64,000 bases of DNA from Aquila chrysaetos chrysaetos (GCF_900496995.4 NC_044016.1:23044932-23108931); one strand, 5' to 3'; counted from the stretch's first letter, positions 13,256 to 38,548 are shown. The notes: a model not told the origin generated them from the sequence alone. A program made the numbers and translations.

Positions 13256-13291
13256 TGCGCATCCTCCTGCGCATCCTCCTGCGCATCTTCC
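13256..13291 (+). repeat. 12-bp tandem repeat of NRF1 half-sites (three copies)
   Basis: Three direct copies of TGCGCATCCTCC (the last is TGCGCATCTTCC) lie at 13256-13267, 13268-13279 and 13280-13291. Each holds TGCGCA, half of the NRF1 recognition palindrome. The array lies about 280-310 bp upstream of the BIRC6 ATG, between Sp1-like boxes and a full NRF1 site. Confidence 0.85.
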
Positions 13292-13380
13292 TCCGCCGCC
13301 ACCGCCCCTCCTTCGGGCGCGCTCAGCCGCCGTGGGGGCTGCGCAAAGAGCACCCGCCTCCCCGGTGGCCGTGGGTACAG

Positions 13381-13392
13381 TGCGCATGCGCG
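13381..13392. promoter_or_regulatory. NRF1 consensus site in the BIRC6 promoter
   Basis: TGCGCATGCGCG matches the NRF1 consensus YGCGCAYGCGCR, and its core GCGCATGCGC is a perfect palindrome. NRF1 sites are frequent in CpG-island promoters. Occupancy is inferred. Confidence 0.65.
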
Positions 13393-13860
13393 CGCGCCTT
13401 GGGGCGAGGCGGACAGGTGGGCCGAGCGCCTTTCCTCAGCCCGGGGCGCCTCGCTTCGGGCGGGCAGCCCAGCCCAGCCTAGCCCGGGCGGCGGCGGTGG
13501 CAAGCGAGGCCTGAGCGGGCCGCCTCCAGGAGTGCGGCGGTGCGCTGGAGCTGGCCTGCGCGGCCTTGGCCCTGCCGGGAGAGGGCCGGTGTCGGTGCCG
13601 AGCCCCGGCCCGGGGCCGGCGGGGGGAGGGTCTCTGCCTTAGGGTGGAGGGTTGCTCTCTTGTGAGGAGTCGGCGTAACTTCCCCGTCCTGGCTCCGTTT
13701 CCTCCAGGCCTTGAGCGCGGTCAGCTGGCCGTCGGCTTTCCCCGGCCTTGCCCTCGTCGCTGCGGTGTCGTTGCCGCTTCGGACAAAAACTGGGTCGTAA
13801 GGGGGCGCGGGCGTTTGCCGCCTTCCGCCTCGGGGAAGCCGGAGTGGGGATTTATTTTTC

Positions 13861-14311
13861 GTACCCCGGCTCCGAGACTGGTTTTCTTTTTGTACTTGAG
13901 CGATGTGAGGGAGCCCCCGTTTAAGTTGCCTCCAGATGTGGTACCAAGTGAAAAAGCCGAAGTGCGAGTCTGCCACAGCTTCCTTTCTGAATAAACTGGG
14001 TCCTTGAGAAGGATGTCCCTGGCCGCCCGCGGCGGAGGGGGGGAGGCTCCTGCCTCCTCCTGTGGGCGGGATTGTTGCGGGGAGGGGTGTCCGCGTGTAA
14101 ATACACAATGGTTCCAGAATGGGGGTCTCCCCCCCAAAAAAAAAGTACGGTTGGAGTCCTTGTACCCATGAAAGCATTTTGTTCTGAAGCAGTATTCACT
14201 ATGCTTCGACAATGACATACTAAAACCTTTTGTATTTTGTTGATATTTTCCCTTTTCACCCACTGGAATACCAATGCAGCTTGTACAGCTAAGCCTACCT
14301 GTAGGCATTAT
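13861..14311. other. Short YIPF4-BIRC6 intergenic stretch
   Basis: This lies between the CpG island and the lowest candidate YIPF4 poly(A) signal. No gene is supported here. A C/A-rich tract occurs at about 14129-14144. The two genes run head-to-tail on the minus strand with perhaps 1 kb between the end of one and the start of the other. Confidence 0.5.
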
Positions 14312-17300
14312 TTTATTTAAGTGACATGTTCTAAAATGTTTGGGAAAGCTTTTAGGCTAGTGACAGTCTTAAATACAATGAAGTTTCAAATATAATGTGA
14401 TTTCCTACAGAAGAGTATTTTTATTAGGACCCAAATTAGCACAGGCTGCTGTAGCAGGGAAATGATCTAAGAAATAGTGTCTGTGTAAAGAAAAAAAAAA
14501 AGAACAAAACCAAACCAAATGGGTATGTATGCCACCCAGGCTAATAAAAATTGTCCTGAGAGCAAAATAAGCAGCTTTTAAGCTTGCTTCACTACTTCAA
14601 GCAAAACATCAAAGATCAATAAGGGTAGCAACAAAACTTAAAGCAGATCTCAAGCTGTATGTTGTCTCCACATCAAAGCAATTGATTTCATATACTTCTC
14701 AAGTAGGTATATTTTTTCTGATAAACAACAGGGTATATCTGATGAGTAGGAGAGGGAGAAAGACATGTACATGTGTACGTGTCTAGCTGCTCTATACAGA
14801 TCATCCAAAGAGCATGTCTCATTAAGGTACGATAGCCATGTCTACCGTGAAAAGAGGCATTGCATCTTGGAAAGGGAACTTTTGCTAGACAGATGTGCTC
14901 TAAGTTTCCCGTTTTGACAGACAGAAGTAGTCTATAATCACAAAAACTCACGGCCTCAAAGCTTGAGATTGATGATATATAGGAATATAGATGTGTCTTA
15001 ATTCAGTAAATATAAATGAACTTCATACATTCTGTAAACAAGTTTAATTCAAAATTTTTATAAAATACATCTTGTATTTATACACATACCTCATCTAAAA
15101 ATATGAGTCTGTTGAATGCAAAGTTATTACAAACTATCAGAACCATTTGAGAGCTGTTGTACATATTTCTTGCACAGCATATGCAAAAGGTGACCCTAGA
15201 GATACTAAGATTAAAAGGTGCAAATCTGCAATTCTGTACAAAATATGTACTATGTTAAGTGCATATCTACATTGCATATTACACATGTGCCAAGTCTGTG
15301 GAAAGGAAGTTAAAACTGCAACTATAAATTTCACAGATCATTAGTATAGAGGAAATGAAGCTATTCGGAGATTAAATAGAACATTCTTGCATCCTTTGAA
15401 TATTCATAGTCACTTCAGATGCACAGGAGCCATTATTGACATCTAATGACCAGCTATGCAAAGATGAACTAGGCTTAAAGCTCTCTGACAGCCTCATAAC
15501 CTAAAAGTGTCCTTGCCCTTCATGATTGTGGTGGTGTTAGTTAAACATGTATTCACAGGGTCTGGGTTGAGTCTTCTAATACTAATTGGATAGTCCTGTT
15601 AAAAAAAGAAATATAAGTCATGAAAAAAAGAGATAAGACCAGATTATCATGCAAGATTCCAAAGCTAACATGCGCTTTTTTTTAATACACTGTAACTTGC
15701 ATATTTTTTTTAGAATGTAGAATAAATGCTCACAAAACACTTGCAGATAAGAATAAACTGCTAGTATAATCAGTTTAGTAAAACTGCAGTAATTCCACCA
15801 GAACTTCTGTAGAAGTCAAAAATTAGGTGAAAAGTCAATGGCTCTACCAGTTTTTCCTCCTTTAATGTATTACAACCTAGAGTGTTACATTACAATTTAT
15901 GTCCAGCATCAACTTTAAGTAGTTCTGTTTAAAACCAACACAAGCATCCACCAGAAAAGCAGACTGAATAAGCTAAAAGTTTGTGGTAGAGTTGGAATTT
16001 AAATATATATTTTGCATCAGTAATGAGTGGTAAAAATAAATTACCGAAATGGGAAGTTACACAGTCTAAAAAGCTGAAAAACTACAGTTCTTATAAGGAA
16101 ATATGTCCACCATGGATCAAAGACAGCCCTTGCTATTACCTTGACATGGTTGATTTTTTTAATGCTGCAAATAATAAAGGCATGGGGAATGCTTTTTTTC
16201 TGTTACCAAAAAAACAAACAAACAAAAAAAACCAAACAACTGGAGATCTATTTGGCAATACTAAATACTGAAGATTGCAAATGCCTAAGTTAGTACCATG
16301 CAAAATTAACTTCAGCGGACTTCCCTTGTGAAGAAACATTACCATAAGGACGATTACATAAGCAATCAACACAGTACACAGGAAATATTTAACATGTCAT
16401 CACGTTATTACATAATCCTTGGATAGTCAAAATTAGCAAGACTGTAATTGTTACTAAGGCTGTAATTCTGCCTTATTTAGTGGAGGGAGAATCTGGCCTT
16501 ACAAATCTTTTTTATTTCTCTTTACAAGGGATTAATAGTACTGGGGAAAAAAAAAAAAATAGATGCATGTTAAATACCATGCTATTAAAAGCAAGACAGA
16601 GCAAGATGTTGTAAAACATAGTTAGGGAAGCATTATTTTTATTTTGTCATCATAAAATAACATTGTTTAAAGATCACACAAATTTGATAAATCATCTTTT
16701 TTTCTCCAACATTAAGCCAGTACTACATTTGAGAAAGGTGTTCACCCATTTCTCTGTAAATTCATACTTTTAAGTAAAATAATTTGATTCTCTAAATATG
16801 CATTTTAATTAATTATGTCACACAGTAAATATCTTGCTCCTTTGGTCAGAGATAGTAAATGAAGACTGCAAATACTTGTATCTTCAATTTTTAAAAACCC
16901 AATATACATCCTTAACCAAGGAGTATTTACGCTACACACAAGCCATAGATACAAAATACACAGTATATACATGTTTTGAAAACAAATTGGAATTTATAAA
17001 AACTCAACAGCCAAATCAAAGTAACTGAGGCACTAAATTAAAAGTAGTATCTTCATGTCTTGATTATACAGACTATTCTGTGAACAATCAGGACTGTTTC
17101 ATAAATATATATTATCTACAGAATTTGCTGTGCCAAAAAAGCCAGCTGTGTTTAAGCTCAAAAGAAAAATTGCACTTTAAGATTGTTACAGTTAACTTCT
17201 CATTTTTCTCCTCAAATATAGTAATCTGGTCCTAGTGCTTTTGGCACAGGTATTGAGTTGTGGTTTTGCTACACTTTCTTATAAAACACAAGGTTCTTTT

Positions 17301-17532
17301 ATTTTGTTCATTAAAATCTGAAGAGTCTTAAACAAACCTAGAACTTTGATACAAATCTATATAGCTACAATTGCTTCATTAAATAATATACACAAATATG
17401 CTCTTCGATCTTAAAACATCTTGACAACTGGATACAAAACAGTCACTTGTATTATCTCCAGTCTCCTTAATCTTATGCATTATCAGTCTGCAAATGAATA
17501 AAACATGGTTTCTGGCCACATCTTGCACTAGA
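14312..17532 (-). other. YIPF4: YIPF4 3' UTR region and downstream sequence
   Basis: AT-rich sequence directly follows the YIPF4 stop codon. Minus-strand AATAAA signals occur at 17298-17303, 14420-14425 and 14312-14317, so the true cleavage site could lie anywhere from about 17.28 to 14.3 kb. An AAAC-type simple tract lies at about 16205-16240. No open reading frame here is convincing. The 3' end is undetermined from sequence alone. Confidence 0.5.
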
Positions 17533-31213
<13,681 letters not shown>

Positions 31214-31448
31214 CTCCCCGCCCTCCGCGGGGGCTGCGGGGCCGATGGGGGCAGCGAGAGGCGAGCGGGCACCGGGGCCTAGAGCCTCCCCGGATCGCGG
31301 CGGCGGCGGCGGCCGGCACCCACAGCACAGCCGCCTCACAGGGCAACAACAAGCGACACCGCCCCTCCGATTGGCTGCTTGCAAGGCGCGCCCTGATTGG
31401 CCGCCGCAGGGCCACGGCTGACTGGCTCCCCGGCTCTGTCTCGAGGAG

Positions 31449-31474
31449 TGAGGTCACTTCGGCTCCGATATAAA
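31449..31474 (+). promoter_or_regulatory. Plus-strand TATA-like box and TGAGGTCA half-site upstream of YIPF4
   Basis: TATAAA at 31469-31474 (context GATATAAAG) and TGAGGTCA at about 31449-31456 lie upstream of YIPF4 in the orientation that would fire away from it. They might drive a divergent non-coding transcript. No transcript evidence is available from sequence, and the NLRC4 remnant starts 10.7 kb farther on. Confidence 0.3.
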
Positions 31475-31925
31475 GCTCCTCCTGAGTGGACGAGGCATGA
31501 CCTGGCTGGTGGGAGGAGCTGTGGTGGTGTCCCTCTGCGCACCCCGCCGAGGGCTGGCTTCGGCTCCTACGGCATGATCCGGCCGACGTCGCACAGCGGC
31601 GTCCTTCCCTTCCGCCCTCCAGGGGCGGCCCGCCTGTGCTGGGTCTGCTCCCCGTTGCCGATGGCATCCGTCCCCGGGCCGCCCGCGCGGAGGCCCTTTT
31701 TGGCGGCGCACAGATGCGGTGCTGGGCTGGGGTTTGGGGCTGCGGGCTGCAGCCCAGAGATCAATCCCCACCGGTTGCCGGCTCCTGAACAGGCCCCTCT
31801 GCTAGTGCCCTGTGCTATTTACGCTGCGAGACCTGTGGGTTACCAGCGTACCGGGTCGGTTCGGTACTTGAACGCCACGACAAAAGGTAGCCCCGGGAAA
31901 TGCACTACTTTCAACCCCCTCCACC

Positions 31926-31926
<1 letters not shown>

Positions 31927-31957
<31 letters not shown>

Positions 31958-31959
31958 AA
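31927..31959 (+). repeat. C21-A12 homopolymer pair
   Basis: Twenty-one Cs (31927-31947) are followed directly by twelve As (31948-31959) at the edge of the CpG island. Length is likely unstable and possibly mis-assembled. Confidence 0.95.
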
Positions 31960-32729
31960 GTATTCCTCCAGCAAGTGCTTCTCGTGGAAGGCCGGCTGGC
32001 AAGACCGTATGAACAACGAGAAACGGCCCTCTGACGGTGCTGGCTGGTGGGTGCAGGAGCTGCTGTCATCATGATGGGCAGTATTCAAGATAAGAGGCCA
32101 GATGTTGTAGTCCAGTCTGACCTCCCAGAACTGATCTGAAGGCTGATGGCAGAAATTCGGTGTCTGCAGCACCCTGGGATGACAGCTTCACCCCCTCACA
32201 GCCATCTGAAAGTTTTCCTGGTTGTCTTCCACAAGTTTTGTTCATCTATGTGGCCAATGCCCTCTGCCTGCCCCCACCTACCAACTGCCTGTTAGCGTGT
32301 TTAATTGTAACTCTGCTTCTCATTTAATAGTGAGATATTTTCTTCATGTCTTTCTATATGCTGCTTGACCTGTGTAATCTGCTTCCTGCATACTGCTAAA
32401 AAATAGTATTTTGAACTTCTGGTATCAAAAGATTTGCTGGAAAATGCTCAGCCTTTCAAATATAACTCTGCGCTTTTTATTTTTCTTTCTTTGTTGAATA
32501 AAAGCATCATCGCAAATATTTTCCTTCCATGATGGATATGAAAAAATGCATCCTTTGGACTGTTCAGAAGGAATTGCCTCCATCTTTACTATCCAGCGAT
32601 TTTATACGGCTCTACCTCCCAGTATCATCAAGGTCATCTGCAACGCTGTTGATAATTGTTTCCCATATACAATCCTAAATCTATTCTGTTACCCTATATC
32701 CTTTTTTTTCTCCCATTCTTTTTGATTTA
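31960..32729. other. Intergenic stretch, nothing recognised
   Basis: GC content falls back to background. No gene, RNA or clear repeat was recognised between the YIPF4 CpG island and the first CR1 element. Confidence 0.5.
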
Positions 32730-33450
32730 GAATCATAGAATCATTTAGGTTGGGAAAGATCTTCAAGATCATCGAGTCTAACCATCAGCCATGCCCATTA
32801 AACCATGTTCTGGAGTGCCTTGTCTACGTGCTTTTTGAATACCTCCAGGGATGGTGACTCAACCAATTCCCTGGGCAGCCTGTTCCAATACGTGAGAACC
32901 CTTTCAGTAAATAAATTTTTCCTAATATCCAACCTAAACCTCCCCTGCTGCAACTTGAGGCTATTTCCTCTCGTCCTATTTCCAGCCACCTCACTACAAC
33001 CCCCTTTCAGGTAGTTGTAGAGAGCAATAAGGTCTCCCCTCAGCCTCCTTTTCTGCAGACTAAACACCACCAGTTCCCTCAGCCGCTCCTCATAAGACTT
33101 GTGCTCCAGCCCCCTCACCAACTTGGTTGCCCTTCTCTGGGCATGCTCCAGCACCTCAATGTCTTTCCTGTAGTGAAGGGCCCAAAACTGAACACAGTTC
33201 TCGAGGTGCAGGGGAACAACCACCTCCCTGCTCCTGCTGGCCACACTATTTCTGATGCAGGCCAGGATGCCGTTGGCCTTCTTGGCCACCTGGGCACACT
33301 GCTGGCTCATATTCAGCCGGCTGTCAACCAGCACCCCCAGGTCTTTCTCTGCTGGGCAGCTTTCCAGCCACTCTTCCCCAAGCCTGTAGTGCTGCATGGG
33401 GTTGTTGTGACCGAAGTGCAGGACCCGGCACTTGGCCTTGTTGAAGGCTC
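32730..33450 (-). mobile_element. CR1 LINE, 5'-truncated, minus strand
   Basis: The 3' end is at 32730 (AATCATAGAATCA, the CR1 tail). An open frame from 33397 to 32798 encodes the last 199 residues of the CR1 ORF2 product. Its segments include [69 protein letters not shown] and [12 protein letters not shown]. The copy breaks off at about 33450, where the usual upstream text is missing, as expected from incomplete reverse transcription. The reading frame is unusually clean, so this is one of the younger copies here. Confidence 0.93.
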
Positions 33451-33765
33451 CCTCTCAGTATCTATATGCAGTTTTCATGGTATTTTTTAAGCTATACTTG
33501 GCCCCTGTATATTAGTCATGTCCTTGGAAGTCCTCTGCCATTCTGAGGTTTCTGGACTGCTCTCCTGCAATTCCCTTGTCTAGAAGGAAATCTGGCATAG
33601 TCACAAATCAGACATAGAATGCAGCACATTGCGTACACTCTAGAATTGCTGCCTTTTTAGTTCATAATTAAAATGCATTAGCATATCCAAAAACTTCTGC
33701 CACAGTTTAAGCTGCTACATCCATGATAGCTCCTCTGCCAGGCCTTGCTAGCAGCAACTGTGACG

Positions 33766-34115
33766 AATAGAATAGAATAGAATAGGAGTTGGAAGGGACC
33801 TGCAACGATCATCTAGTCCAACTGTCTGACCACTTCAGGGTTGACCAAAAGTTAAAGCATGTTATTAAGGGTATTGTCCAAATGCCTCTTAAACACTGAC
33901 AGGCTTGGGGCATTGACCACCTCTCTAGGAAGCCTGTTCCAGTGTTTGACCACCCTCTTATTAAAGAAATGCTTCCTAATGTCCAGTTGGATAACCTGCA
34001 AAGCATCACCTAGTGGTCTATTCATGATCTGGTAGATGATACTGCTGTGAAGCATGTTTTTGACTGGCCTACAGAGACACCTATGTAGTACTAAGGAAGT
34101 TGCAAAATAATACAA
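33766..34115 (-). mobile_element. CR1 LINE 3' fragment, minus strand
   Basis: The 3' end carries a GAATA-type tail (AGAATAGAATAGAATAGGA at about 33766). Reverse translation gives QLDIRKHFFNKRVVKHWNRL and PREVVNAPSLSVFKRHLD, the end of CR1 ORF2, with upstream decay. Its tail motif differs from the neighbouring copies, suggesting another CR1 subfamily. Confidence 0.88.
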
Positions 34116-34984
34116 TTGAGATGCTGTTGCCAGGCTTTGAAGAATCAGGAACCAGGATCTCGTGTTTTATGTGTTCAACAACTACTAGATTTAACAGAAA
34201 AGCTCCCAGATAACCTTGCTTAGGCTTAGCCATTAGCTCCTTCCCTCTGCTCCCTGCTGATTACCAATACATGTGTTCTCTGAGGACACTTTTTTTCCCC
34301 TGACATCTCAGGGAAACAGGCTTAAATTTGGTATTCATGCTACATATATTTAATTCTACTTCATACATAGAAGGCATTAAATGCCATGGAGCATCAATAT
34401 GGATGTATTTTAAATTGAAAAAGTTACAGGGTGAGAAATTGCATTAGAGCAGTGGTTTGATTTGGAGAAGGAACCTCCTTTCTCATATATATCCCATTAA
34501 AGGAAATCACTGCGAGTTCCATCTCAAATAATTTTGAACAAGTAAGAGCCAATATGATTTTTATGGAGAGAGAATGACTGAAAGCTTCTACTTTGCCATA
34601 TCCAACCATAACTGAAGTTTGCATTTATATCAGATATAACTTGGGTTCAGGTTCTCCGTGGGCATTTTACAGTGATTATCAGTTCCCTTGCAGCAGCAGA
34701 AAAAAATCACCTATAATTGCATGTAACCTATTTTTTTATTGAAAACTGTCTTGATAATAGAAAATGGCCCAGATATTTGTGTAATTTTATTTCCCCGTTA
34801 AAAAGTTGAGCAATCAAGACAACTGGTAAGAGTAACTAATTTTCTTTACTATTATGTGGAACTTGTTTGTTACAAGACCTTTGCAATAGGCTTCCTTCAA
34901 TTTCTGATGTCTCTTCTTCTACTCTGTTACAGCCAGCCTGCCAGAGTTCAAAGAGTTTTTGAATGATGCTCTTAGTCATATGGT

Positions 34985-35087
34985 TTATTGGTAGGTAGTC
35001 CTGTGAGGAGGTGGGAGTTGGACTCAATCATCCTTATGGGTCCCTTCCAACTTGAGATATTCTATGGTTCTATGATTCTATATTATA
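34985..35087 (+). mobile_element. CR1 3'-end fragment, plus strand
   Basis: The text GAGTTGGACTCAATCATCCT followed by GGTCCCTTCCAACTTGAGAT and TTCTATGGTTCTATGATTC is the typical CR1 3' UTR and tail in forward orientation. Only the last 100 bp or so are present. Confidence 0.85.
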
Positions 35088-35208
35088 TTTACCTACACTG
35101 TTATCATTGTGCTGTGCCCTGTTGTTGCTGGGATATCTCGGATGCTTCTGGAAGCTGTGCCCTCCCTAGGATGCCAGACATTCCTGGTTTTGGACAAAAT
35201 TAGAGTCA

Positions 35209-36030
35209 TGGAATCATAGAATCAATTAGGTTGGAAAAGACCCTTACGATCAAGTCCAACCATTAACCTAGCACTGCCAAGTCCACCACTAAACCATGTT
35301 CCTAAGTGCCACATCTGCACATCTTTTACAATACCTCCAGGGGTGGTGGTATTGTACCACTTCCCTGGGCAGCCTGTTCCAAAGCTTGACAATGCTTTTG
35401 GTGAAGAAATTTTTCCTAATAGCCATTCTAAACCTTCCCTGGTGCAACTTGAGGTCATTTCCTCTCGCCCTATTGCTTGTTACTTGGGAGAAGAGATTGA
35501 CACCCACCTTGCTACAACCCCCTTTCAGGTAGTTGTAAAGAGGGATAAGGTCTCCCCTCAGCCTCCTTTTCTCCAGGCTAAACAACACCAGTTCCCTCAG
35601 CTGCTCCTCATAAGACTTCTGCTTCACCAGCTTCGTTGCCCTTCTTTGGACACACTCCAGCACCTCAGTGTCTTTCTTGTAGCAAGGGGCCCAAAACTGA
35701 ACACAGTACTCAAGGTGCGGCCTCACCAGTGCTGAGTACACGGGGATGCCCGCTTCCCTAGTCCTGCTGGCCACACTATTTCTGATACAAGCCAAGATGC
35801 TGTTAGCCTTCTTGGCCACCTGGGCATGCTGCTGGCTCATATTCAGCTGGCTGTCGGCCAACACCCCAGGTCCTTTTCCGACAGGCAGCTTTCCAGCTGC
35901 TCTTCCCCAAGCCTGTAGAATTGCATGCAGTTGTTGTGACCCAAGTGCAGGACCCAGCACTTAGCCTTGTTGAACCTCATACAATTGGCCTTGGCCCATC
36001 GATCCAGCCTGTCCAGATCCCTCTGTAGAG
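35209..36030 (-). mobile_element. CR1 LINE, 5'-truncated, minus strand
   Basis: The tail lies at 35209-35230. A frame from 35960 to 35289 (223 residues) encodes the CR1 ORF2 C-terminus: [33 protein letters not shown] and [13 protein letters not shown]1 text continues to about 36030 beyond the frame. It is tail-to-tail with the plus-strand CR1 end at 34985-35087. Confidence 0.93.
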
Positions 36031-37816
36031 CCTAGGCTCCTTTTGGCTCCTGTCTTTGTAGTTTTTTGTTTATTTGCTTGTTTTTCAATTTTTTTTGTTT
36101 AACTACACATAGGGTTGACAACAAAGAATGCCATGTCAAGGAATTGCTTGCACTTAAGGCAAACCTGTCACTTGCTCCATTGTAATTCTTATTTATTGAA
36201 ATTGGGTGTCAAAACCTTTAAGGAGTTTGGTACCTGTCTTCTAACAAGACTAGCACCATACACTGCTAGAACAAGACTTGGCGGTACTTCTTGATAAACG
36301 TGAGAAGTAGCTCTCAGGGTACTGTAAAAGGGTGGGAGGAGACAAAAGAAGTCTCACACTGGATCAGCTTTGAGGGTGAAACTTGAGACAATGATAATTA
36401 ATGACAGAATATTATGCGATGAGTCACAAATGTACATTTTATTAATGTGCCAAACAGGAGCAGTGAGAAATAAGATTGCATAATAGGCTGGGTGACTAGT
36501 TCTTTCTCTGCTCATTTCATGGCTTCATGCACTGGATCCAATGCTTTGCGTGTGCTGTATGATTTTCTAAGTATAACTAAAATACATGCAGGTTGATGTG
36601 AAGCAGAAGACAGTTCTGTGACACTGCTGAGCGTGCCTAGCAAAGAAGAGATCTTGTTCGCTATTTGGAAATATTTTCCATATTTTCTCATTGTCTATGA
36701 TTCTGACTTGATCTCTGTATGAACATGAGCAAGTAAGTCATTCTATTTCTCTGCTTTCAACAGACTGTTTATAAAGACATTCATTATCTTCTTTTTAAAC
36801 ATGATTTTGATAATAGAAGGAAACTTGTTTTAATTATTTCTTTTCCTAGGGACTTTTTTACCAGCTGAGAACCAAATGGAATTTCACATAGAAGAGATGC
36901 TGAAGGAGACAGGAAAGACATTCTGCCCATGCTTACCTAAATTAAGAACAGTGAGTATATTTTCAAGAGTTGCTCCTCCTGATGCCTTGTCATACAAGAA
37001 CAGTGAAGGATCGAGAAACACACCTGATCTAGGCACTCTGGATTTTTCTCAGCATTTGCTCAAATATTAAGATATTGGCTGTCCTCCCCCTCCTTTCAGC
37101 CCCCTTCCCTTCCCCTTCAGACTCTTCAAGTGAGCAACCCCTTGTCCCCTGCCTGGGCTGTGCCAGCGGAGGGCACTCTAGCACTGCTTTTGCCAGATCA
37201 GCCCTTGCCCAGGATTTCAGTTCAGGGTGGGATTCTGAAAAAAAGTGTTCAAAACCATTTGAGTAACCTGTTTCACCCAGATGCTGCTACTAGATTTCTC
37301 AGCATTTTATGCATTTTCCCCTTCTGTGCACTTTAGAAATAACCGTCATTGATTAAGGCCCAGACTACATGTAAAAATGTGAGCAATCATAAATTGCTCC
37401 AGTTGGTCTACTGAAGTTTAGGTTGTCTTGTAGCTCTTTGCACATAACAACCCTTCTTTGTATCTTAACTGTTTGCAAGTGCTGACTTCACTGCTACCAC
37501 CAGTGGGACAATTTGCCTGCGCTCTGACTTACTATACAGTAGTCAGGGAAAGGAAAAAGGGAAAGGAAGTATTTTAAAAGGCTGTAGAAAGCTGTGCTGC
37601 ATACAAATACCTTGTTGGATAGCCACAAATCCAATCTATCTGCAAATGGTTATCTTAGGAAGGGCTCCTGTCTAATTTTAATTCTAGAAATACAAAAATC
37701 ATGCAGTATGTGAATTTAATGGAACATTTTGTAATATTTACTGTGAAAAGGAAGTCAGAATCATTGATGTTAAGAGTCATCTTTTGATTTCTTGGAGGAA
37801 GTCTGGAGCCAACTGC
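36031..37816. other. Intergenic stretch, nothing firmly recognised
   Basis: This lies between the CR1 cluster and the solo LTR. A short frame at 36876-37070 follows an acceptor-like TTTTCCTAG, but it has no recognised relatives and is probably chance. A T-rich simple tract lies at about 36055-36105. Confidence 0.5.
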
Positions 37817-38548
37817 TGTGACAGGGGAAGTAGCAGAGTTGCTGGGGAGTTTTATTCCTTATGTGAGGAGATTGAAGTAGACGGACGCCTGTAATCTTGA
37901 GAGCAGACAACAGACGACACTTTATTGTTAAAACACACACATATTTATAGTCACATATTCTGCAAAGTCACTGTACACGCGCACAAGCATAAAATATGAT
38001 TGGTTATATCAACACTGTACACACGCATAAACATAAAATATAATTGGTTATACTAACTCTGTACACGCGCATAAACATAGGACATAATTGGTTATACCAA
38101 TTAAAACACGCGAAACTTGTCTCAGTCTAATTGGTCAAGATAAACTGCCGAATTGAGGTTCTTTGTGCCAAGTTCCCTTTATCGTGGAATGTGCACCTGT
38201 GTTCTTCTAATTGGCATCTTTCTTTTTTAGTCTTCTTGTTTATTCTGTTCAAGGTCTTCTAAAGGCCTCTGGAATGCTCTTGCGGCCGATGTTAGCTAAA
38301 CATGTGTCCACACTTATGTCTCAGAGTAATATCAGATTAGGCTAATCTTTATGCTGATAGTATAAATCATCCACTTTGAAATGGGTTTTGCATTTGCATC
38401 TAGGGCTGTTAGACCCCTCTTTGGGCCTGCCTCACTATAGCTAGCTGCTTGAGTCAGTGCTGCTCCAATTAGTGAGGAAAGCACTGAGCCCTTGCTTCCT
38501 GGAACAGCAAGACTCCATGGTTTAGTCTAGATATCACAGAGTCCCACA
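37817..38548 (-). mobile_element. Solo LTR of an avian endogenous retrovirus, minus orientation
   Basis: The element is about 732 bp and is bounded by TGTG at 37817 and CACA at 38548. Read on the minus strand, it has three tandem 44-bp units each carrying a CCAAT box (38102-37971), then a TATAAA (37949-37944), then AATAAA signals (37926-37921 and 37856-37851). This is the U3-R-U5 order of an LTR. No internal retroviral genes flank it, so it is a solo LTR. I see no clear target-site duplication, so the ends may be off by a few bases. Confidence 0.75.
37971..38102 (-). repeat. Three 44-bp tandem units with CCAAT boxes inside the LTR
   Basis: Units at 37971-38014, 38015-38058 and 38059-38102 each begin CTGTACAC and each contain ATTGGTTATA (CCAAT on the minus strand). 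They lie directly upstream of the TATA-like box in LTR orientation and resemble a U3 enhancer array. Confidence 0.85.

Larger units (their letters stand above)
12480..13860. promoter_or_regulatory. CpG island over the BIRC6 promoter and first exon
   Basis: GC content and CpG density rise abruptly at about 12480 and fall after about 13860. The island covers BIRC6 exon 1 and its upstream region. It contains GGGGCGGGG Sp1-type boxes (about 13225-13235), an NRF1 site, an array of NRF1 half-site repeats and a G19 homopolymer. No TATA box is evident on the minus strand, as expected for a dispersed CpG-island promoter. Several long ORFs inside it are by-products of GC richness. Confidence 0.85.

Noticed and set aside
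12751..13503. 250-codon minus-strand ORF across the BIRC6 promoter
   Set aside because: It arises from GC richness, which removes stop codons; it has low-complexity composition and overlaps BIRC6 exon 1 in another frame.
13479..14177. 232-codon minus-strand ORF, with overlapping frames to 14308
   Set aside because: It lies at the CpG-island edge, is low in complexity and has no recognisable domain; overlapping frames are equally long, as expected for GC-rich DNA.
31397..32074. 225-codon plus-strand ORF next to YIPF4
   Set aside because: It is a CpG-island by-product. It runs through the C21-A12 tract, encoding a Pro/Lys homopolymer, and shows no protein-family signal.
33101..33490. 129-codon plus-strand ORF
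   Set aside because: It is the antisense shadow of the CR1 ORF2 fragment.
36876..37070. 64-codon frame after an acceptor-like TTTTCCTAG, considered as a 5' NLRC4 exon
   Set aside because: No similarity to NLRC4, and the CARD exon lies 5 kb further on with its own context; likely chance.
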